Shown piece by piece: positions 29,140-39,390 of a stretch of 64,000 nt of DNA. Under the pieces are notes generated by a model. That model was given only the letters and a program-made list of their open reading frames with translations, did no database searches and was not told where the DNA came from. Each line of letters opens with the position of its first letter. The first letter of the stretch is position 1. The DNA is from Planctomycetaceae bacterium (GTDB lineage: Bacteria > Planctomycetota > Planctomycetia > Pirellulales > Pirellulaceae): the NCBI GenBank assembly GCA_020638995.1, contig JACKHM010000001.1, positions 3,286,001-3,350,000 of the forward strand, in the 5' to 3' direction. The translations under genes were made by a program, and so were the position numbers.

Positions 29140-30609
29140 ATGATGCTCAACAATTTTATTGGCGGTCGATGGATTGGCGCAAATGCCGCGAAGACCGTAC
29201 CCGTGCATAATCCTTCGACTGGCGAGGTGATCGCCGAGACGCCTCTTTCTTCGGCTGTTGACGTGGATAATGCGGTGGCCGCAGCGAACCATGCGTTTGC
29301 CCACTGGCGTCGGACTCCGCCACCGAAACGCGCCGCCGTGATGTTCCGATATCGCGAGTTGCTCGAGCAGCAGTTTGAGGAGCTCGCCAGGCTTGTAACT
29401 CGGGAGAACGGCAAGACGCAGGAAGAGGCCCGCGGTGATGTACGCCGAGGTATCGAAGTTGTCGAGTTTGCCTGTGGGATTGCTCATCTTTTGAAGGGCG
29501 AGAGTCTGCCTCACGTCGCGGAGCAACTTGACGCAGTTACGATCCGCGAACCCCTGGGTGTATGTGCGGGAATCACACCTTTCAACTTTCCCGCTATGGT
29601 ACCGATGTGGATGTATCCCATCGCCATCGCTTGCGGCAACACGTTCATTTTGAAACCCAGCGAAAAGGTTCCTCAGACCGCGATGCGGCTGGCCGAATTG
29701 ATGGCAGACGCCGGTTTGCCCGACGGTGTACTAAACTTGGTTCACGGTGGGGCCGACGTGGTCAATGGGCTGTGCTCGCATCCGGACATCGCGGCAGTTA
29801 GTTTCGTTGGATCTTCGACTGTGGCGAGGCACGTCTACACACTTGGTTGCCGAAATGGAAAGCGAGTTCAAGCAGCGGGGGGCGCCAAGAATGTGTTGCT
29901 CGTGATGCCCGATGCCGAGCCCGACTCAACCCTTCGCGCAATCATCGGTTCTTCGTTCGGTTGCGCCGGCCAGCGGTGCATGGCCGGGTCCGTATTGATG
30001 GGCGTCGGAAAGAAGACTGCGGACGAATGGCGTGAACGCGTCGTTGATGCGATCGATGCATTTTGTGTTGGAGACACAAATGTTGATCTTCAGGCTGACA
30101 TGGGGCCGGTAATTGATGGCGCGGCGCAAAAACGCGTTCAAAGCTACCTCACAGCCGCACCAGCCGAGGGTGCGAGCGTTGTGTTTGACGGCAGCAGTCG
30201 GGCTCCGCAGCAAGGTTACTTCGTTGGTCCAGCCCTCGTCGATGAAGTCGCGCCGAACATGAAACTGTTTCAGGACGAGGTGTTCGGTCCGGTGCTGTCG
30301 CTCGTGCGACCGGAATCGCTGAGCGACGCAATCGCCATGATGAACGGGTTGCGGTTCGGCAATGGCGCGACAATCTTTACGTCGAGTGGTGCCGCGGCAC
30401 ATAAGTTTGTTTCCGAGATGCAATCTGGGATGATTGGTGTCAATGTGGGCGTACCTGCGCCAATGTCGCTGTTCAGTTTCTCCGGTTGGAATGACAGCTT
30501 CTATGGCGATTTGCACGTACAGGGAATGGAAGGCGTTATGTTCTACACTCGCCAGAAATGCGTCTTATCGAGATGGGATGCTAGTTACGAGCGTGCGATG
30601 GGCTGGTAG
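29140..30609 (+). CDS. mmsA: CoA-acylating methylmalonate-semialdehyde dehydrogenase
   Basis: A 489-residue aldehyde dehydrogenase of the MMSDH class, converting (methyl)malonate semialdehyde plus CoA and NAD to propionyl- or acetyl-CoA, in valine and inositol breakdown. Diagnostic are PLGVCAGITPFNFPAMVPMWM, FILKPSEKVPQTAM, SFVGSSTVARHVYTLG, and the active-site Cys280 in GCAGQRCMAGSV. The C-terminal GVNVGVPAPMSLFSFSGWNDSFYGDLH is typical of MMSDH. It is monocistronic. The ATG at 29143 is an alternative start. Confidence 0.96.
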   Translation: MMLNNFIGGRWIGANAAKTVPVHNPSTGEVIAETPLSSAVDVDNAVAAANHAFAHWRRTPPPKRAAVMFRYRELLEQQFEELARLVTRENGKTQEEARGDVRRGIEVVEFACGIAHLLKGESLPHVAEQLDAVTIREPLGVCAGITPFNFPAMVPMWMYPIAIACGNTFILKPSEKVPQTAMRLAELMADAGLPDGVLNLVHGGADVVNGLCSHPDIAAVSFVGSSTVARHVYTLGCRNGKRVQAAGGAKNVLLVMPDAEPDSTLRAIIGSSFGCAGQRCMAGSVLMGVGKKTADEWRERVVDAIDAFCVGDTNVDLQADMGPVIDGAAQKRVQSYLTAAPAEGASVVFDGSSRAPQQGYFVGPALVDEVAPNMKLFQDEVFGPVLSLVRPESLSDAIAMMNGLRFGNGATIFTSSGAAAHKFVSEMQSGMIGVNVGVPAPMSLFSFSGWNDSFYGDLHVQGMEGVMFYTRQKCVLSRWDASYERAMGW

Positions 30610-30725
30610 TGAAGGAATAGCACGCGGCGTGATCCATGATAGCACTCGATAAGTGCCGCCCCGATCTGTTAAGCTAGATAGGGGCCAAGTAGCGTGATCC
30701 CCGCCATGGTCGCAGGTTCCACCTC

Positions 30726-33700
30726 ATGACTTCACTTCACCACTCTCGTTGGACAGCGATAGCAGTATGGCACCTAGTTTTGCTGCTCATCGTAGTGAAT
30801 GCAGTAGCGGCTGAGGATCTTGCTGGAGAATCTGCCGCGAACCGCGAACAGCCTGAGCTGATCGCGTTTGATACTTTCGATTACTCAATGGGTGTGCTGC
30901 ACGCGGCAGACGGGGGAACGGGCTGGAAGCACCCGTGGCAGACTTCGCGCATCGCGCCGGTCGTTGTGGAAGCCGCCGATATTCTCGATGCGAAAAAACG
31001 CTCGAGTCGAGCGTCTCGCACGATCGAGATTCGTGGGAACGGTGCCCGCAACAATCCCGCGCGACGCGAACTGCGACAACCAGTGTTGAAGAAAGAAGTC
31101 TTCGTTCGATTCGACTTGATCTATCGAGCCGATCCACTTCAAAACACCGCGCAGGTGGACCCCGAGTTTTTCGTGCTCTGGCTGGACCGGCTCGATGGCG
31201 GTGATGGAGCGACTCACGCGGCGAATGTTCCGAATATTGGAGTGCATCTCGCGGATCGAGGGCCGAAAAAAGGAAAGAATGTATTCATGGTCCGTGTTGG
31301 GCCAACAAATACCGCTTGGAGCAAAATCGAACTGCAAACCGACCGCATGTATCGAGTTGTGGGACGCCTGACGAAATCGGATGACGAGCCGCGAGCTGAG
31401 TACGATCGGTTCGATCTGTGGATTGATCCCGACGCGAAGGACCTGATGTCGCCTGTTGCGAGTGTGTCCGGTGCGCAAAGTGTCAGCCAGATTCAGTGGG
31501 TCGGCTTTGCGACGGGCCTGAAGACGGAGCCAACGGACCGCATTCTCGTGAGTCGTGTTGCGATTGGCGAAACATGGGGCAGTGTCGTGAGTGACTCGCC
31601 CGCGTTGGAGGCGTTGGAAAGCCACTCCGAACACAATGGTTTCGTGTGGGATAAACCGGTCGATTTCAAACGGGATGTTTATCCACTGCTCAAGGAACGA
31701 TGCTTCGAATGTCACTCGGGGGTGAACCCTGATTCTGGATATCGGCTCGATCTACACCGCGAGCTGTTGGGATACAGCAGCGGCGAGGTGCTGGCCGAAC
31801 CAGGGCGAAGTCATCACAGCCGACTGATAAAAGTGATCAGCACTAAGTCTGAAGAAGAACGTATGCCTCCCGACGACGCAGACCCTTTAAGTGACAAACA
31901 GATCGCCATGCTCCGAGCATGGATTGATCAGGGGCTGAAGTGGGACGATGAACTGCTGCCACCGCCGCGTCTTGAATCGGATCATTGGGCATTCCGACCG
32001 ATCTCGCGTCCCGAACTTCCACTCATCAATGACGCAGAGTGGGTGAGGACCTCCGTCGACGCTTTTATCGCAGACAAGCACGCTGTCGCCGGACTGCATC
32101 ACGCCGCCGAAGCTTCGCCGCGAGTTCTGGTCCGTCGTTTGTATCTCGATCTGATCGGTTTGCCGCCGACACCAGAAGAAGTCTTCGAATTTGTCGAAGA
32201 CGACTCGCCACTCGCCTATGAAAAACTCGTAAATCGATTGCTGAATTCAAAACATTATGGAGAACGCTGGGGTCGGTATTGGCTTGACTTGGCTCGATGG
32301 GCGGAGAGTCAAGGTTACCAGCACGACTTCGTCCGTCCGTATGCTTGGCGGTATCGCGATTATGTCATCAACAGCTTCAACAGCGACAAACCCTACGATC
32401 GCTTTCTCAAAGAGCAATTGGCGGGCGACGAACTGCAACCTTATTCCGACGAGAATTTGATCGCGACCGGTTTTTTGGGAGCGGCTCGCATCAGCGGCAA
32501 TCAAGAAGATGACGGCATTCAGCGGAACGACGTGCTCGTTGATATTGTCAATGCCACGGGGAGCGTTATGTTGGGATTGACGCTGGAATGTGCGCAGTGC
32601 CACAACCACAAGTTTGATCCGGTTAGCCAAAGAGACTACTACAGTTTGCAAGCGTTCTTTGTGAACGGGCAACTGGGCAACTTGTCATTAAGAGACACCG
32701 GCATTGCGAACCCGACGGATATCGAACGCTGGATTCCCCGGCCCGCTTATGCCTTCTATAACAAGGAGGTTAAATCGCTCGTCAGCAAGAAAATGTTTGA
32801 GCCGACGCAAGCACCACACACGTGGGGATATCTTTCAGCCGCGACGGGAGATCCCGGCATCAAACGCTATTCCGTGGTAAACCGTCGACCGATTGTCTGG
32901 CGTCCTGAGCATCTGAAGACTGTGGAAGCCAGGATGTTAATTCGCGGTGACGTCGCGAGTCCAGGTCCGGTTGTTCGCGCGGGATGGCCTGAAGTCCTTG
33001 GCCCGACTCCTAGCTCGCTTGGCGTGAGAGCTCGATCCATGCTGGCTGACTGGATGGCCGACCCCAACAATCCGCTTGTCGCGCGGGTGTGGGTCAACCG
33101 GCTGTGGCAGTATCACTTTGGGCGAGGCATCGTTGAGACAGCCAGCGACTTTGGTGTGGAAGGCGCCAAGCCAACGCATCCCGAACTGCTTGACTGGCTG
33201 GCCAGGGAGCTGATCGAAAACGGCTGGAGTACCAAACACATTCACCGCCAAATCGTACTGTCGAATACCTATCGGCAACAGCGTAAACACAACGAAGCGA
33301 ACGCTGCTATCGATCCCGACAACAAGCTCTTGTGGTGCTGGCCGCGACGTCGATTGGCCGCCGAGTCGATTCGTGACTCGGTGCTGGTCGCGACTGGCGA
33401 ATTGGACCGCACGATCTGCGGTGTGAGCGTGCCACCTGAAACGGAGGAGCAACAACTTCGCCGGACGATCTATCTGTTTCAACAACGCAGTAACATGCCT
33501 TCCGTCATGGAGATGTTTGACGCACCGACGGGCATCGCCAGTTGTTCGCGCCGTTCGGTATCAACTGTCGCCTTGCAACCGTTGTTCATGTTGAACAGTC
33601 AATTCATGGCGAGACGAGCGACCGCACTCGCGAAGAAAGTGGCCGAAGTCGCCGGGACAAATGCCGATCAACAAATCGAAGCGGCCTTTCAAAGGACGCT

Positions 33701-33866
33701 GTCACGTACCCCTGATGCAGATGAACTTGTGATGGCACGCAGAATTCTCGATCGATTGGCTTCCGAATCGGAAGACGGCTTGGGCGACGCCAATGAAACC
33801 AACACACGCCTCATGCAACTCTGTCATGCACTATTGAATCTGAACGAATTCGTGTACATCCCTTGA
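30726..33866 (+). CDS. PSD1 protein with N-terminal LamG-like domain
   Basis: A 1046-residue exported protein. After the signal peptide (TAIAVWHLVLLLIVVNAVAAE), a LamG/concanavalin-like domain covers about 45-290 (FDTFDYSMGVLHAADGGTGW, VFVRFDLIYRAD, WVGFATG). PSCyt1 follows at about 312-410 with CFECHSG (Cys325 region) and MPPDDADPLSDKQIAMLRAWI. DUF1549 covers about 430-640, including a second CXXCH in LECAQCHNHKFDPV. DUF1553 covers about 760-1020 (MLADWMADPNNPLVARVWVNRLWQ, DAPTGIASCSRRSVSTVALQPLFMLN). Domain order differs from the copy at 1129, where LamG sits between DUF1549 and DUF1553. Seven bases before its DUF1501 partner. Confidence 0.93.
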   Translation: MTSLHHSRWTAIAVWHLVLLLIVVNAVAAEDLAGESAANREQPELIAFDTFDYSMGVLHAADGGTGWKHPWQTSRIAPVVVEAADILDAKKRSSRASRTIEIRGNGARNNPARRELRQPVLKKEVFVRFDLIYRADPLQNTAQVDPEFFVLWLDRLDGGDGATHAANVPNIGVHLADRGPKKGKNVFMVRVGPTNTAWSKIELQTDRMYRVVGRLTKSDDEPRAEYDRFDLWIDPDAKDLMSPVASVSGAQSVSQIQWVGFATGLKTEPTDRILVSRVAIGETWGSVVSDSPALEALESHSEHNGFVWDKPVDFKRDVYPLLKERCFECHSGVNPDSGYRLDLHRELLGYSSGEVLAEPGRSHHSRLIKVISTKSEEERMPPDDADPLSDKQIAMLRAWIDQGLKWDDELLPPPRLESDHWAFRPISRPELPLINDAEWVRTSVDAFIADKHAVAGLHHAAEASPRVLVRRLYLDLIGLPPTPEEVFEFVEDDSPLAYEKLVNRLLNSKHYGERWGRYWLDLARWAESQGYQHDFVRPYAWRYRDYVINSFNSDKPYDRFLKEQLAGDELQPYSDENLIATGFLGAARISGNQEDDGIQRNDVLVDIVNATGSVMLGLTLECAQCHNHKFDPVSQRDYYSLQAFFVNGQLGNLSLRDTGIANPTDIERWIPRPAYAFYNKEVKSLVSKKMFEPTQAPHTWGYLSAATGDPGIKRYSVVNRRPIVWRPEHLKTVEARMLIRGDVASPGPVVRAGWPEVLGPTPSSLGVRARSMLADWMADPNNPLVARVWVNRLWQYHFGRGIVETASDFGVEGAKPTHPELLDWLARELIENGWSTKHIHRQIVLSNTYRQQRKHNEANAAIDPDNKLLWCWPRRRLAAESIRDSVLVATGELDRTICGVSVPPETEEQQLRRTIYLFQQRSNMPSVMEMFDAPTGIASCSRRSVSTVALQPLFMLNSQFMARRATALAKKVAEVAGTNADQQIEAAFQRTLSRTPDADELVMARRILDRLASESEDGLGDANETNTRLMQLCHALLNLNEFVYIP

Positions 33867-33873
33867 TTGTCGA

Positions 33874-35289
33874 GTGGAAAAGATGCTGATAAATCGTCGC
33901 GCCATGCTCCAAGAGAGCGCTTTGAGATTTGGCTCGCTGGCGCTATCTTCGATGTCGTTTGACGACTCATGGGGTGGAGAACAGTCGTCGCACGATTTAC
34001 CGGGATCTCATCATCCTGCGTCGGCTAAGAGCATCATATTTCTGTTTATGTCGGGAGCGCCGGGACAGACCGACACATTTGATCCAAAGCCAGCGCTCAC
34101 AAAGTTAGACGGCCAGCGTGTCCCCGAGTCGATTGCCGCAACAGTCCCGAATATCCCCCGAGCCGGAGTTGAATCGAGGCTCTTCGCTTCACCATTCACT
34201 TTTAGGCAATATGGCGAGAGTGGGATTCCAGTCTCCAGCCTGTTTCCACGGACGGCGGCGTTCGTTGACGATCTTTGTGTTGTTCGCTCGCTCAACCATC
34301 GTGTTCCAGTGCATGGTCCGGGTGAGTGTATTGCTCTGACCGGTACGGGGGTTGGTGATCGACCAAGCATGGGGGCGTGGGTGAATTACGGTTTGGGCAG
34401 CGAGTCACGCGACCTACCAGGATTCGTGGTGCTATTGTCCAACGTCACGGGCCCACCGCCCCAGTTACCGGGCTGGGGAGCGGGCTTTCTGCCGTCGCGA
34501 TATCAAGGAACGCTCGTCGACGGCAATAAGGGAGTCCCGTATACCGAGATGCCGAGCGGCTATACAGAATCGAGCCGTCGACTACAACTCGATTTCATCA
34601 ACGAAATGAACCGGCGACACTTGTCGCAATTAGGGCCCGATTCTGAGCTCGAAGCGCGAATCGCATCCTACGAACTTGGATATCGCATGCAGGCGTCGGC
34701 ACCTGAAGTGTTTGATCTGTCGCAAGAGTCAGCCCGGACTCGCGAGTTGTACGGTCTCGATCAAAAGGGAACCTCTGAATTTGGGGCGCATTGCTTACTT
34801 GCTCGACGGTTGGTCGAACGGGGCGTGCGTTGCGTTCAGCTTCGCAATGGTGGTTGGGACGCTCATGGCAACCTTAAATCGAATCATCTTCAGGGTGGCA
34901 GGAACACCGACCAGCCTATTGCGGCACTGCTCGGCGATCTCAAACGGCGCGGTCTCCTGGAGACCACTCTGGTCGTGTGGGGCGGCGAATTCGGTCGTAC
35001 TCCCACCATCGAAGGCAACAGAACGGGTGACGCACGCGGTCGAGATCATTCACCCGCTGGATATACGATGTGGCTGGCTGGCGGCGGTGTGAAAGGCGGC
35101 CAGATCGTGGGAGCAACCGACGAGCTAGGCTATGTTCCCGTCGAACGTCCACTTACGCCAGCCGATATGCACGCCACGCTCTTGCACGCGATTGGTATCG
35201 ACCAACACAGATTGATTTACGCTCACAACAATCGAGACGAAATACCAACCGTCTTCGGCGGTGAGGTAATCCGGGAGGTGTTCTCTTAA
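33874..35289 (+). CDS. DUF1501 family protein
   Basis: A 471-residue DUF1501 protein, complete in this copy. The N-terminus (INRRAMLQESALRFGSLALSS) resembles a Tat leader. Family marks are SIIFLFMSGAPGQTDTFDPKP, VRSLNHRVPVHGPGE, GRPSMGAWVNYGLGSESRDLPGFVVL-type text, GAHCLLARRLVERGVRCVQLRNGGWDAH, and VVWGGEFGRTPTIEG with HSPAGYTMWLAGGGVKGG. It shares an alkaline-phosphatase/sulfatase-like fold; function unknown. The GTG start (33874) lies seven bases after the PSD1 stop; ATG 33883 is an alternative. The two genes form an operon. Confidence 0.93.
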   Translation: MEKMLINRRAMLQESALRFGSLALSSMSFDDSWGGEQSSHDLPGSHHPASAKSIIFLFMSGAPGQTDTFDPKPALTKLDGQRVPESIAATVPNIPRAGVESRLFASPFTFRQYGESGIPVSSLFPRTAAFVDDLCVVRSLNHRVPVHGPGECIALTGTGVGDRPSMGAWVNYGLGSESRDLPGFVVLLSNVTGPPPQLPGWGAGFLPSRYQGTLVDGNKGVPYTEMPSGYTESSRRLQLDFINEMNRRHLSQLGPDSELEARIASYELGYRMQASAPEVFDLSQESARTRELYGLDQKGTSEFGAHCLLARRLVERGVRCVQLRNGGWDAHGNLKSNHLQGGRNTDQPIAALLGDLKRRGLLETTLVVWGGEFGRTPTIEGNRTGDARGRDHSPAGYTMWLAGGGVKGGQIVGATDELGYVPVERPLTPADMHATLLHAIGIDQHRLIYAHNNRDEIPTVFGGEVIREVFS

Positions 35290-35490
35290 CGCTTTTGCAA
35301 TCTCGCTTTAGGGCGATGTGTTGATAGCACAGCGGTCGAAGAAGCGGTGGTTTATATCGCCGGTCAAAATGACGTCGTTTCGCGACGGTTTGTCTGCGAC
35401 GATTCCGCCTTGCTTGTAAAGATTGGATTCCGATAGACTCCCACGCTCGCCTTCTTGTGTAAAATGAATCGTTCGTGGGAGGTCGTTCCA

Positions 35491-37104
35491 ATGTCGCTAT
35501 TATGGGCTGCCAGTTTGCTACTGCTCGGCGCTGATCCGATTGCGGATACCGTGGTAGTTTGCCCTGAAGTGTTCGGCGAAGCCCTAGAGCCGTGGATACA
35601 ACATCGCGAGAAGCAGGGGCATCAGTTCGCCTTTGTGTCCAACGAACAGACGCCCGAGGCAATTCGCAGCGACATTCGAGAGGTTGCCAAATCGGGCGGG
35701 TTACGGACGATTGTGTTGGTCGGGGATGCAGACCCACGCGCGACCGCCGACAGCAGGGTAGCCGCTGTCACGACCCCAACCTATCAAACGGCAGCGAAGG
35801 TGAACGTGTTATGGGGTTCAGAGCCCACGATTGCAACGGACACCACGTATGCGGACTTAGACGATGACCTGCTGCCGGATGTTGCGATCGGTCGATTGTC
35901 GGTCGATACGCCGCATCAGCTCACGGCAATCATCAACAAGATCATCGCCTATGAAACACAACGGCCTCCCGGCGTGTGGCGTCGTCGCGTGAACTTCGTA
36001 GCGGGAGTGGGTGGATTTGGAGCGGTCGCAGACAACGTGATCGAGACGGCAACCAAGAAGGTATTGACCGAGGGAATTCCAGCCGCATATGAAACATCAA
36101 TGACTTACGGCAGTTGGCGAAGTCCTTTCTGTCCTGATCCCCGGCACTTTCATCAAGCGACCGTTGATCGATTGAACGAAGGTTCGTTGTTCTGGGTTTA
36201 TATAGGGCACGGCCAACGCCGCTTTCTCGATCGTGTTCGTACGCCCGCCGGTTACTATCACATTCTTGATACGGACGACGTTGACAAGATTCACTGCACC
36301 AACGGATGTCCAATTGCAATCTTTCTAGCTTGCTATACGGGCTCGTTCGACGAACTGTCTGACTGTCTTGGAGAAGAAATGGTGCGTGCCGCGGATGGTC
36401 CTGTGGCCGCGCTTTGCGGTTCGCGAGTCACGATGCCTTATGCCATGGCGGTCATGGGTAACGAACTGATGGATCAGTACTTTGTCAAGCGTCGCAAGAC
36501 GCTGGGCGAGTTGGTGATGTACACGAAGCGTCAGATGGTGCGCGAATTGCAAGCGGACGAACAAGCGGCCAAGTCGACACGACACTTGCTGGATTCAATT
36601 GCAGCCGTCATCAGTCCGGCCCCCGAGATGCTCGATGAAGAACGTCGCGAGCATGTATTGATGTTTAACTTGCTGGGCGATCCGTTGCTGCGATTGGATC
36701 ACCCGCATGAGATTGCGTTGACGACCGTCAATGAAGCTGCGGCTGGCAGCGAGTTGCGCGTCTCAGGAACCACGTCGATCGACGGGCAGTGTACGATCGA
36801 ACTGATCTGCCGCCGAGATCGCTTAAAGAACCGTTTTGTCGCTCGACCCTTCTTCGATCCGCGAGACGAAGCTCTGTCGGACTATACAACGGTCTATGCT
36901 CAGTCCAATGATCGGCAATGGACTAACAACTCGTTCGAGTGTTCGGCGGGCGACTTTGATTCGGTTCTCAAGATACCGGCACATGCGGTCGGGCCCTGCT
37001 ACGTCCGCGTATTCGTCGAGAACATGCATGGATTTGGGCTTGGGGCAACCGAGCTTTACGTACGACAGACTGGTCCAAACCGCCAAGTTAGCGACTCGAA
37101 CTAA
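35491..37104 (+). CDS. Secreted gingipain-like cysteine peptidase (C25)
   Basis: About 537 residues with a signal peptide (MSLLWAASLLLLGADPIA). The peptidase C25 fold is shown by TVVVCPEVFGEALEPWIQHREKQGH, TIVLVGDADP, TDTTYADLDDDLLPDVAIGRLSV, and the catalytic pair His240 (LFWVYIGHGQRR) and Cys281 (IAIFLACYTGSF). A C-terminal Ig-like beta domain starts near residue 410. C25 peptidases in Bacteroidetes process or attack extracellular proteins; planctomycete substrates are unknown. ATG 35491 is favoured because the signal follows at once. Confidence 0.87.
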   Translation: MSLLWAASLLLLGADPIADTVVVCPEVFGEALEPWIQHREKQGHQFAFVSNEQTPEAIRSDIREVAKSGGLRTIVLVGDADPRATADSRVAAVTTPTYQTAAKVNVLWGSEPTIATDTTYADLDDDLLPDVAIGRLSVDTPHQLTAIINKIIAYETQRPPGVWRRRVNFVAGVGGFGAVADNVIETATKKVLTEGIPAAYETSMTYGSWRSPFCPDPRHFHQATVDRLNEGSLFWVYIGHGQRRFLDRVRTPAGYYHILDTDDVDKIHCTNGCPIAIFLACYTGSFDELSDCLGEEMVRAADGPVAALCGSRVTMPYAMAVMGNELMDQYFVKRRKTLGELVMYTKRQMVRELQADEQAAKSTRHLLDSIAAVISPAPEMLDEERREHVLMFNLLGDPLLRLDHPHEIALTTVNEAAAGSELRVSGTTSIDGQCTIELICRRDRLKNRFVARPFFDPRDEALSDYTTVYAQSNDRQWTNNSFECSAGDFDSVLKIPAHAVGPCYVRVFVENMHGFGLGATELYVRQTGPNRQVSDSN

Positions 37105-37175
37105 TCCACACTCGTCTCACCTTATGCTTCGAAGGTGCGTGGATGCGCTCGATCTGGCACTGATGAGGAAGCGTG

Positions 37176-37787
37176 ATGTCCCCGGCCGAAGAAACGACCT
37201 CCCCGGAAGATTTTAGAAGTTTATTCAACGTCCCCAACGCATTGTGCGCGATTCGGTTCATTGGGTCGTTCGTCCTCGTCGGAGTCGCTCTTGCCGACGC
37301 TTCGAGTTCATTTGTCCTCTTGCTTACGTTCCTGTTAATGACCGATTGGGTTGATGGAAAGCTTGCAATTCTGCTCAAACAGCAGACAAAGCTTGGGGCG
37401 AAACTTGATACGCTTGCCGATGTGTCACTGTACCTTGCGTTGCTCTTTGGCTTGCTTTGGCTGAAAAACGCAGAACTTGCCGACCAGTGGATCTGGATGG
37501 GAATTGCCATGGCGAGCTATGCCCTGAGCGTGCTCGCGGCGTTTGTAAAGTTTCGAACTTTTCCGAGCTATCACACGCGTGCCGCCAAAACTTGCTGGTT
37601 GCTTGTCAGCATTGCCTCGCTTGCGCTCTTTGCCGGTTGGTCCGTCTGGCCGATTCGTGTTGCTGCGGTGGCTGTGACTGCCACGAATCTAGAAGCCGTT
37701 GCGATAACGATCGTGTTACGTTCGCCGCGGGTAGATCTGCCTTCTATCTACCACGCATGGAGACTGCGAAAAGACTCGACAGCATGA
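37176..37787 (+). CDS. CDP-alcohol phosphatidyltransferase family protein
   Basis: 203 residues with five or six membrane helices. The CDP-OH-P transferase signature DGxxAR(8x)GxxxDxxxD is visible as DWVDGKLAILLKQQTKLGAKLDTLAD. The conserved Arg after Ala is Ile here; the four acidic residues that bind the metal and CDP are kept. Family members build phosphatidylglycerophosphate, phosphatidylserine or similar lipids from CDP-diacylglycerol. The ATG at 37176 follows a GAGGAAG-like site. It is convergent with the TVP38-like and lipid-kinase genes. Confidence 0.85.
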   Translation: MSPAEETTSPEDFRSLFNVPNALCAIRFIGSFVLVGVALADASSSFVLLLTFLLMTDWVDGKLAILLKQQTKLGAKLDTLADVSLYLALLFGLLWLKNAELADQWIWMGIAMASYALSVLAAFVKFRTFPSYHTRAAKTCWLLVSIASLALFAGWSVWPIRVAAVAVTATNLEAVAITIVLRSPRVDLPSIYHAWRLRKDSTA

Positions 37788-37798
37788 CTTCTCGCGTC

Positions 37799-38494
37799 TC
37801 ACGGGACTTGCGTCGGAGTCCGCCACCAACGGAACCGTCGCAGTAAATACCGGATAGCGATGGGCGAAATGGCGAGCAGCGTTCCTGCGATGAACAGTTG
37901 CGGCGAGACAACACCGAGGATGCCCTGCTCGGCCAATGTTTCGAGCGTCGGCAACTGAGACCCTGCATAAACCATCACGAGCGATCCAGGCAACAAGCCG
38001 AATAGCGTTGCCCAGATAAAGCTATGCACAGGGATTGTGGTGGCACCCATTGCGTAGTTGGTGAGTGTGTAGGGGACGTGAATGAGTCGCATCGCAAAGA
38101 GATAGCTTGCCCCGTCGCGTTCCAGTGCACGGTCGATGTGGGTGACGTAGTGCCCCAATCGACGATGAATTGCTTCGCACAGAACATAACGACTAAAGCA
38201 GAACGAGAAGGTCGCAGCAATCGTCAATGCAAGAGTTACAATCAAGAGACCAGCAGCGAGACCAAAGATCCAGCCGTAGACGATCGATTTTCCTGCCGTG
38301 CCGGGAATCAACGAAGCCGCAACGTAAATTGCAAAACCAATTAAGTAAGTTCGTAGCGGATGCTCCTTGACTTGCTGACGTAACCACAACTCATTTGCGA
38401 TCAAATGATCGAGTGACAACCAATGTTCGAAGAGCCAGGCGAGCAGACACCCTGCAACAACAAACAGCAAAAATGCGGTCAGCTTTCGTTTCAT
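37799..38494 (-). CDS. TVP38/TMEM64 (DedA-like) membrane protein
   Basis: 231 residues with about six membrane segments and the SNARE-associated/VTT domain pattern: YVAASLIPGTAGKSIVYGWIFGLAAGLL, FSFCFSRYVL, FAMRLIHVPYTLTNYAMGAT, FIWATLFGLLPGSLVMVYAGSQL. Relatives are lipid scramblases or flippases. The ATG overlaps the stop of the lipid-kinase gene (ATGA), so the two are probably co-translated and linked in lipid handling. Confidence 0.9.
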   Translation of the reverse strand: MKRKLTAFLLFVVAGCLLAWLFEHWLSLDHLIANELWLRQQVKEHPLRTYLIGFAIYVAASLIPGTAGKSIVYGWIFGLAAGLLIVTLALTIAATFSFCFSRYVLCEAIHRRLGHYVTHIDRALERDGASYLFAMRLIHVPYTLTNYAMGATTIPVHSFIWATLFGLLPGSLVMVYAGSQLPTLETLAEQGILGVVSPQLFIAGTLLAISPIAIRYLLRRFRWWRTPTQVP

Positions 38495-39390
38495 GGTGAA
38501 GCTGTCAGTGCCGGGCCGACGGCCACGCGTATCGCCCGCGGCACCACCTCAAAGGTTGCTTCCAGTTCTCGAGTGGGTTCGCCGTCAATGCTGAAATGAA
38601 GTTCGGGCGTCGTGCTAACATGGACGCGTTTCGCCTCGAACATCTTGATTGACTCCGGTTGCCCTATCCCCAAAGCGTAGTTCAGGCCAGCGGACATGAG
38701 TTCCAACGCCGGTAGCACTGGAACCACGACGACTGCCAGTTTTCCATCCATCAATGTTGCTGAAGGAGCGATGGGAAAGCCGCCGCCGACATAACGACCG
38801 TTCGCAATGATGACACCATAGACTTGAAGGTCGCAAGATCGATCGTCGATATCGATATGCAAGGAACTGGCCGTCATGTCGATCAGTTCGGAAAAAGCCG
38901 TGATCCAGTACGCGAACGCTCCCCATTTAGCCTTATCGGTGTCCAGGACATCTGCCGCAACTTTGCCGGCCATCCCGCCTGAAACGGCGTTGACAGCATA
39001 GTAAGTCCTCTTATCCGTAACTTGAATCAAGTCTACAGGTACGACGCGATCACCGAGCGCGATGGCTACGGCTGATTGGAGGTCGTCGAGTGGGAGACTG
39101 AGAGAGCGGGCAAAGTCATTTCCGGTTCCTAGCGGGATCAGGCCGCATTCGACCTGCGCCAGGTCTGCCCCGATACCGTTTACAACACGATTGAGCGTGC
39201 CATCGCCACCGGCGACGATGATTCGCTCGAATCCCTCATTTACAGCACGACGAGCCTGGCTCTCGACAGCCTCGCCGTCTCGCTTGTCGTGGATGTGGCA
39301 ATTACGGCCAATCAGCAGCGGAGTCAGGCGTTCTCGAATGCCCGTGGCTTGCCCCGCAGATTTGTTAAGGATCAGGCAAGATCGTTTCAT
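38491..39390 (-). CDS. Diacylglycerol/lipid kinase family protein
   Basis: 299 residues of the YegS/DgkB-type lipid kinase family: SCLILNKSAGQATGIRERL, the nucleotide loop IIVAGGDGTLNRVVNGIG, CGLIPLGTGNDFARSLSLP, and C-terminal ELHFSIDGEPTRELEATFEVVP. These enzymes phosphorylate diacylglycerol or a related lipid with ATP. The gene overlaps the TVP38-like gene by four bases. Confidence 0.93.
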   Translation of the reverse strand: MKRSCLILNKSAGQATGIRERLTPLLIGRNCHIHDKRDGEAVESQARRAVNEGFERIIVAGGDGTLNRVVNGIGADLAQVECGLIPLGTGNDFARSLSLPLDDLQSAVAIALGDRVVPVDLIQVTDKRTYYAVNAVSGGMAGKVAADVLDTDKAKWGAFAYWITAFSELIDMTASSLHIDIDDRSCDLQVYGVIIANGRYVGGGFPIAPSATLMDGKLAVVVVPVLPALELMSAGLNYALGIGQPESIKMFEAKRVHVSTTPELHFSIDGEPTRELEATFEVVPRAIRVAVGPALTASP

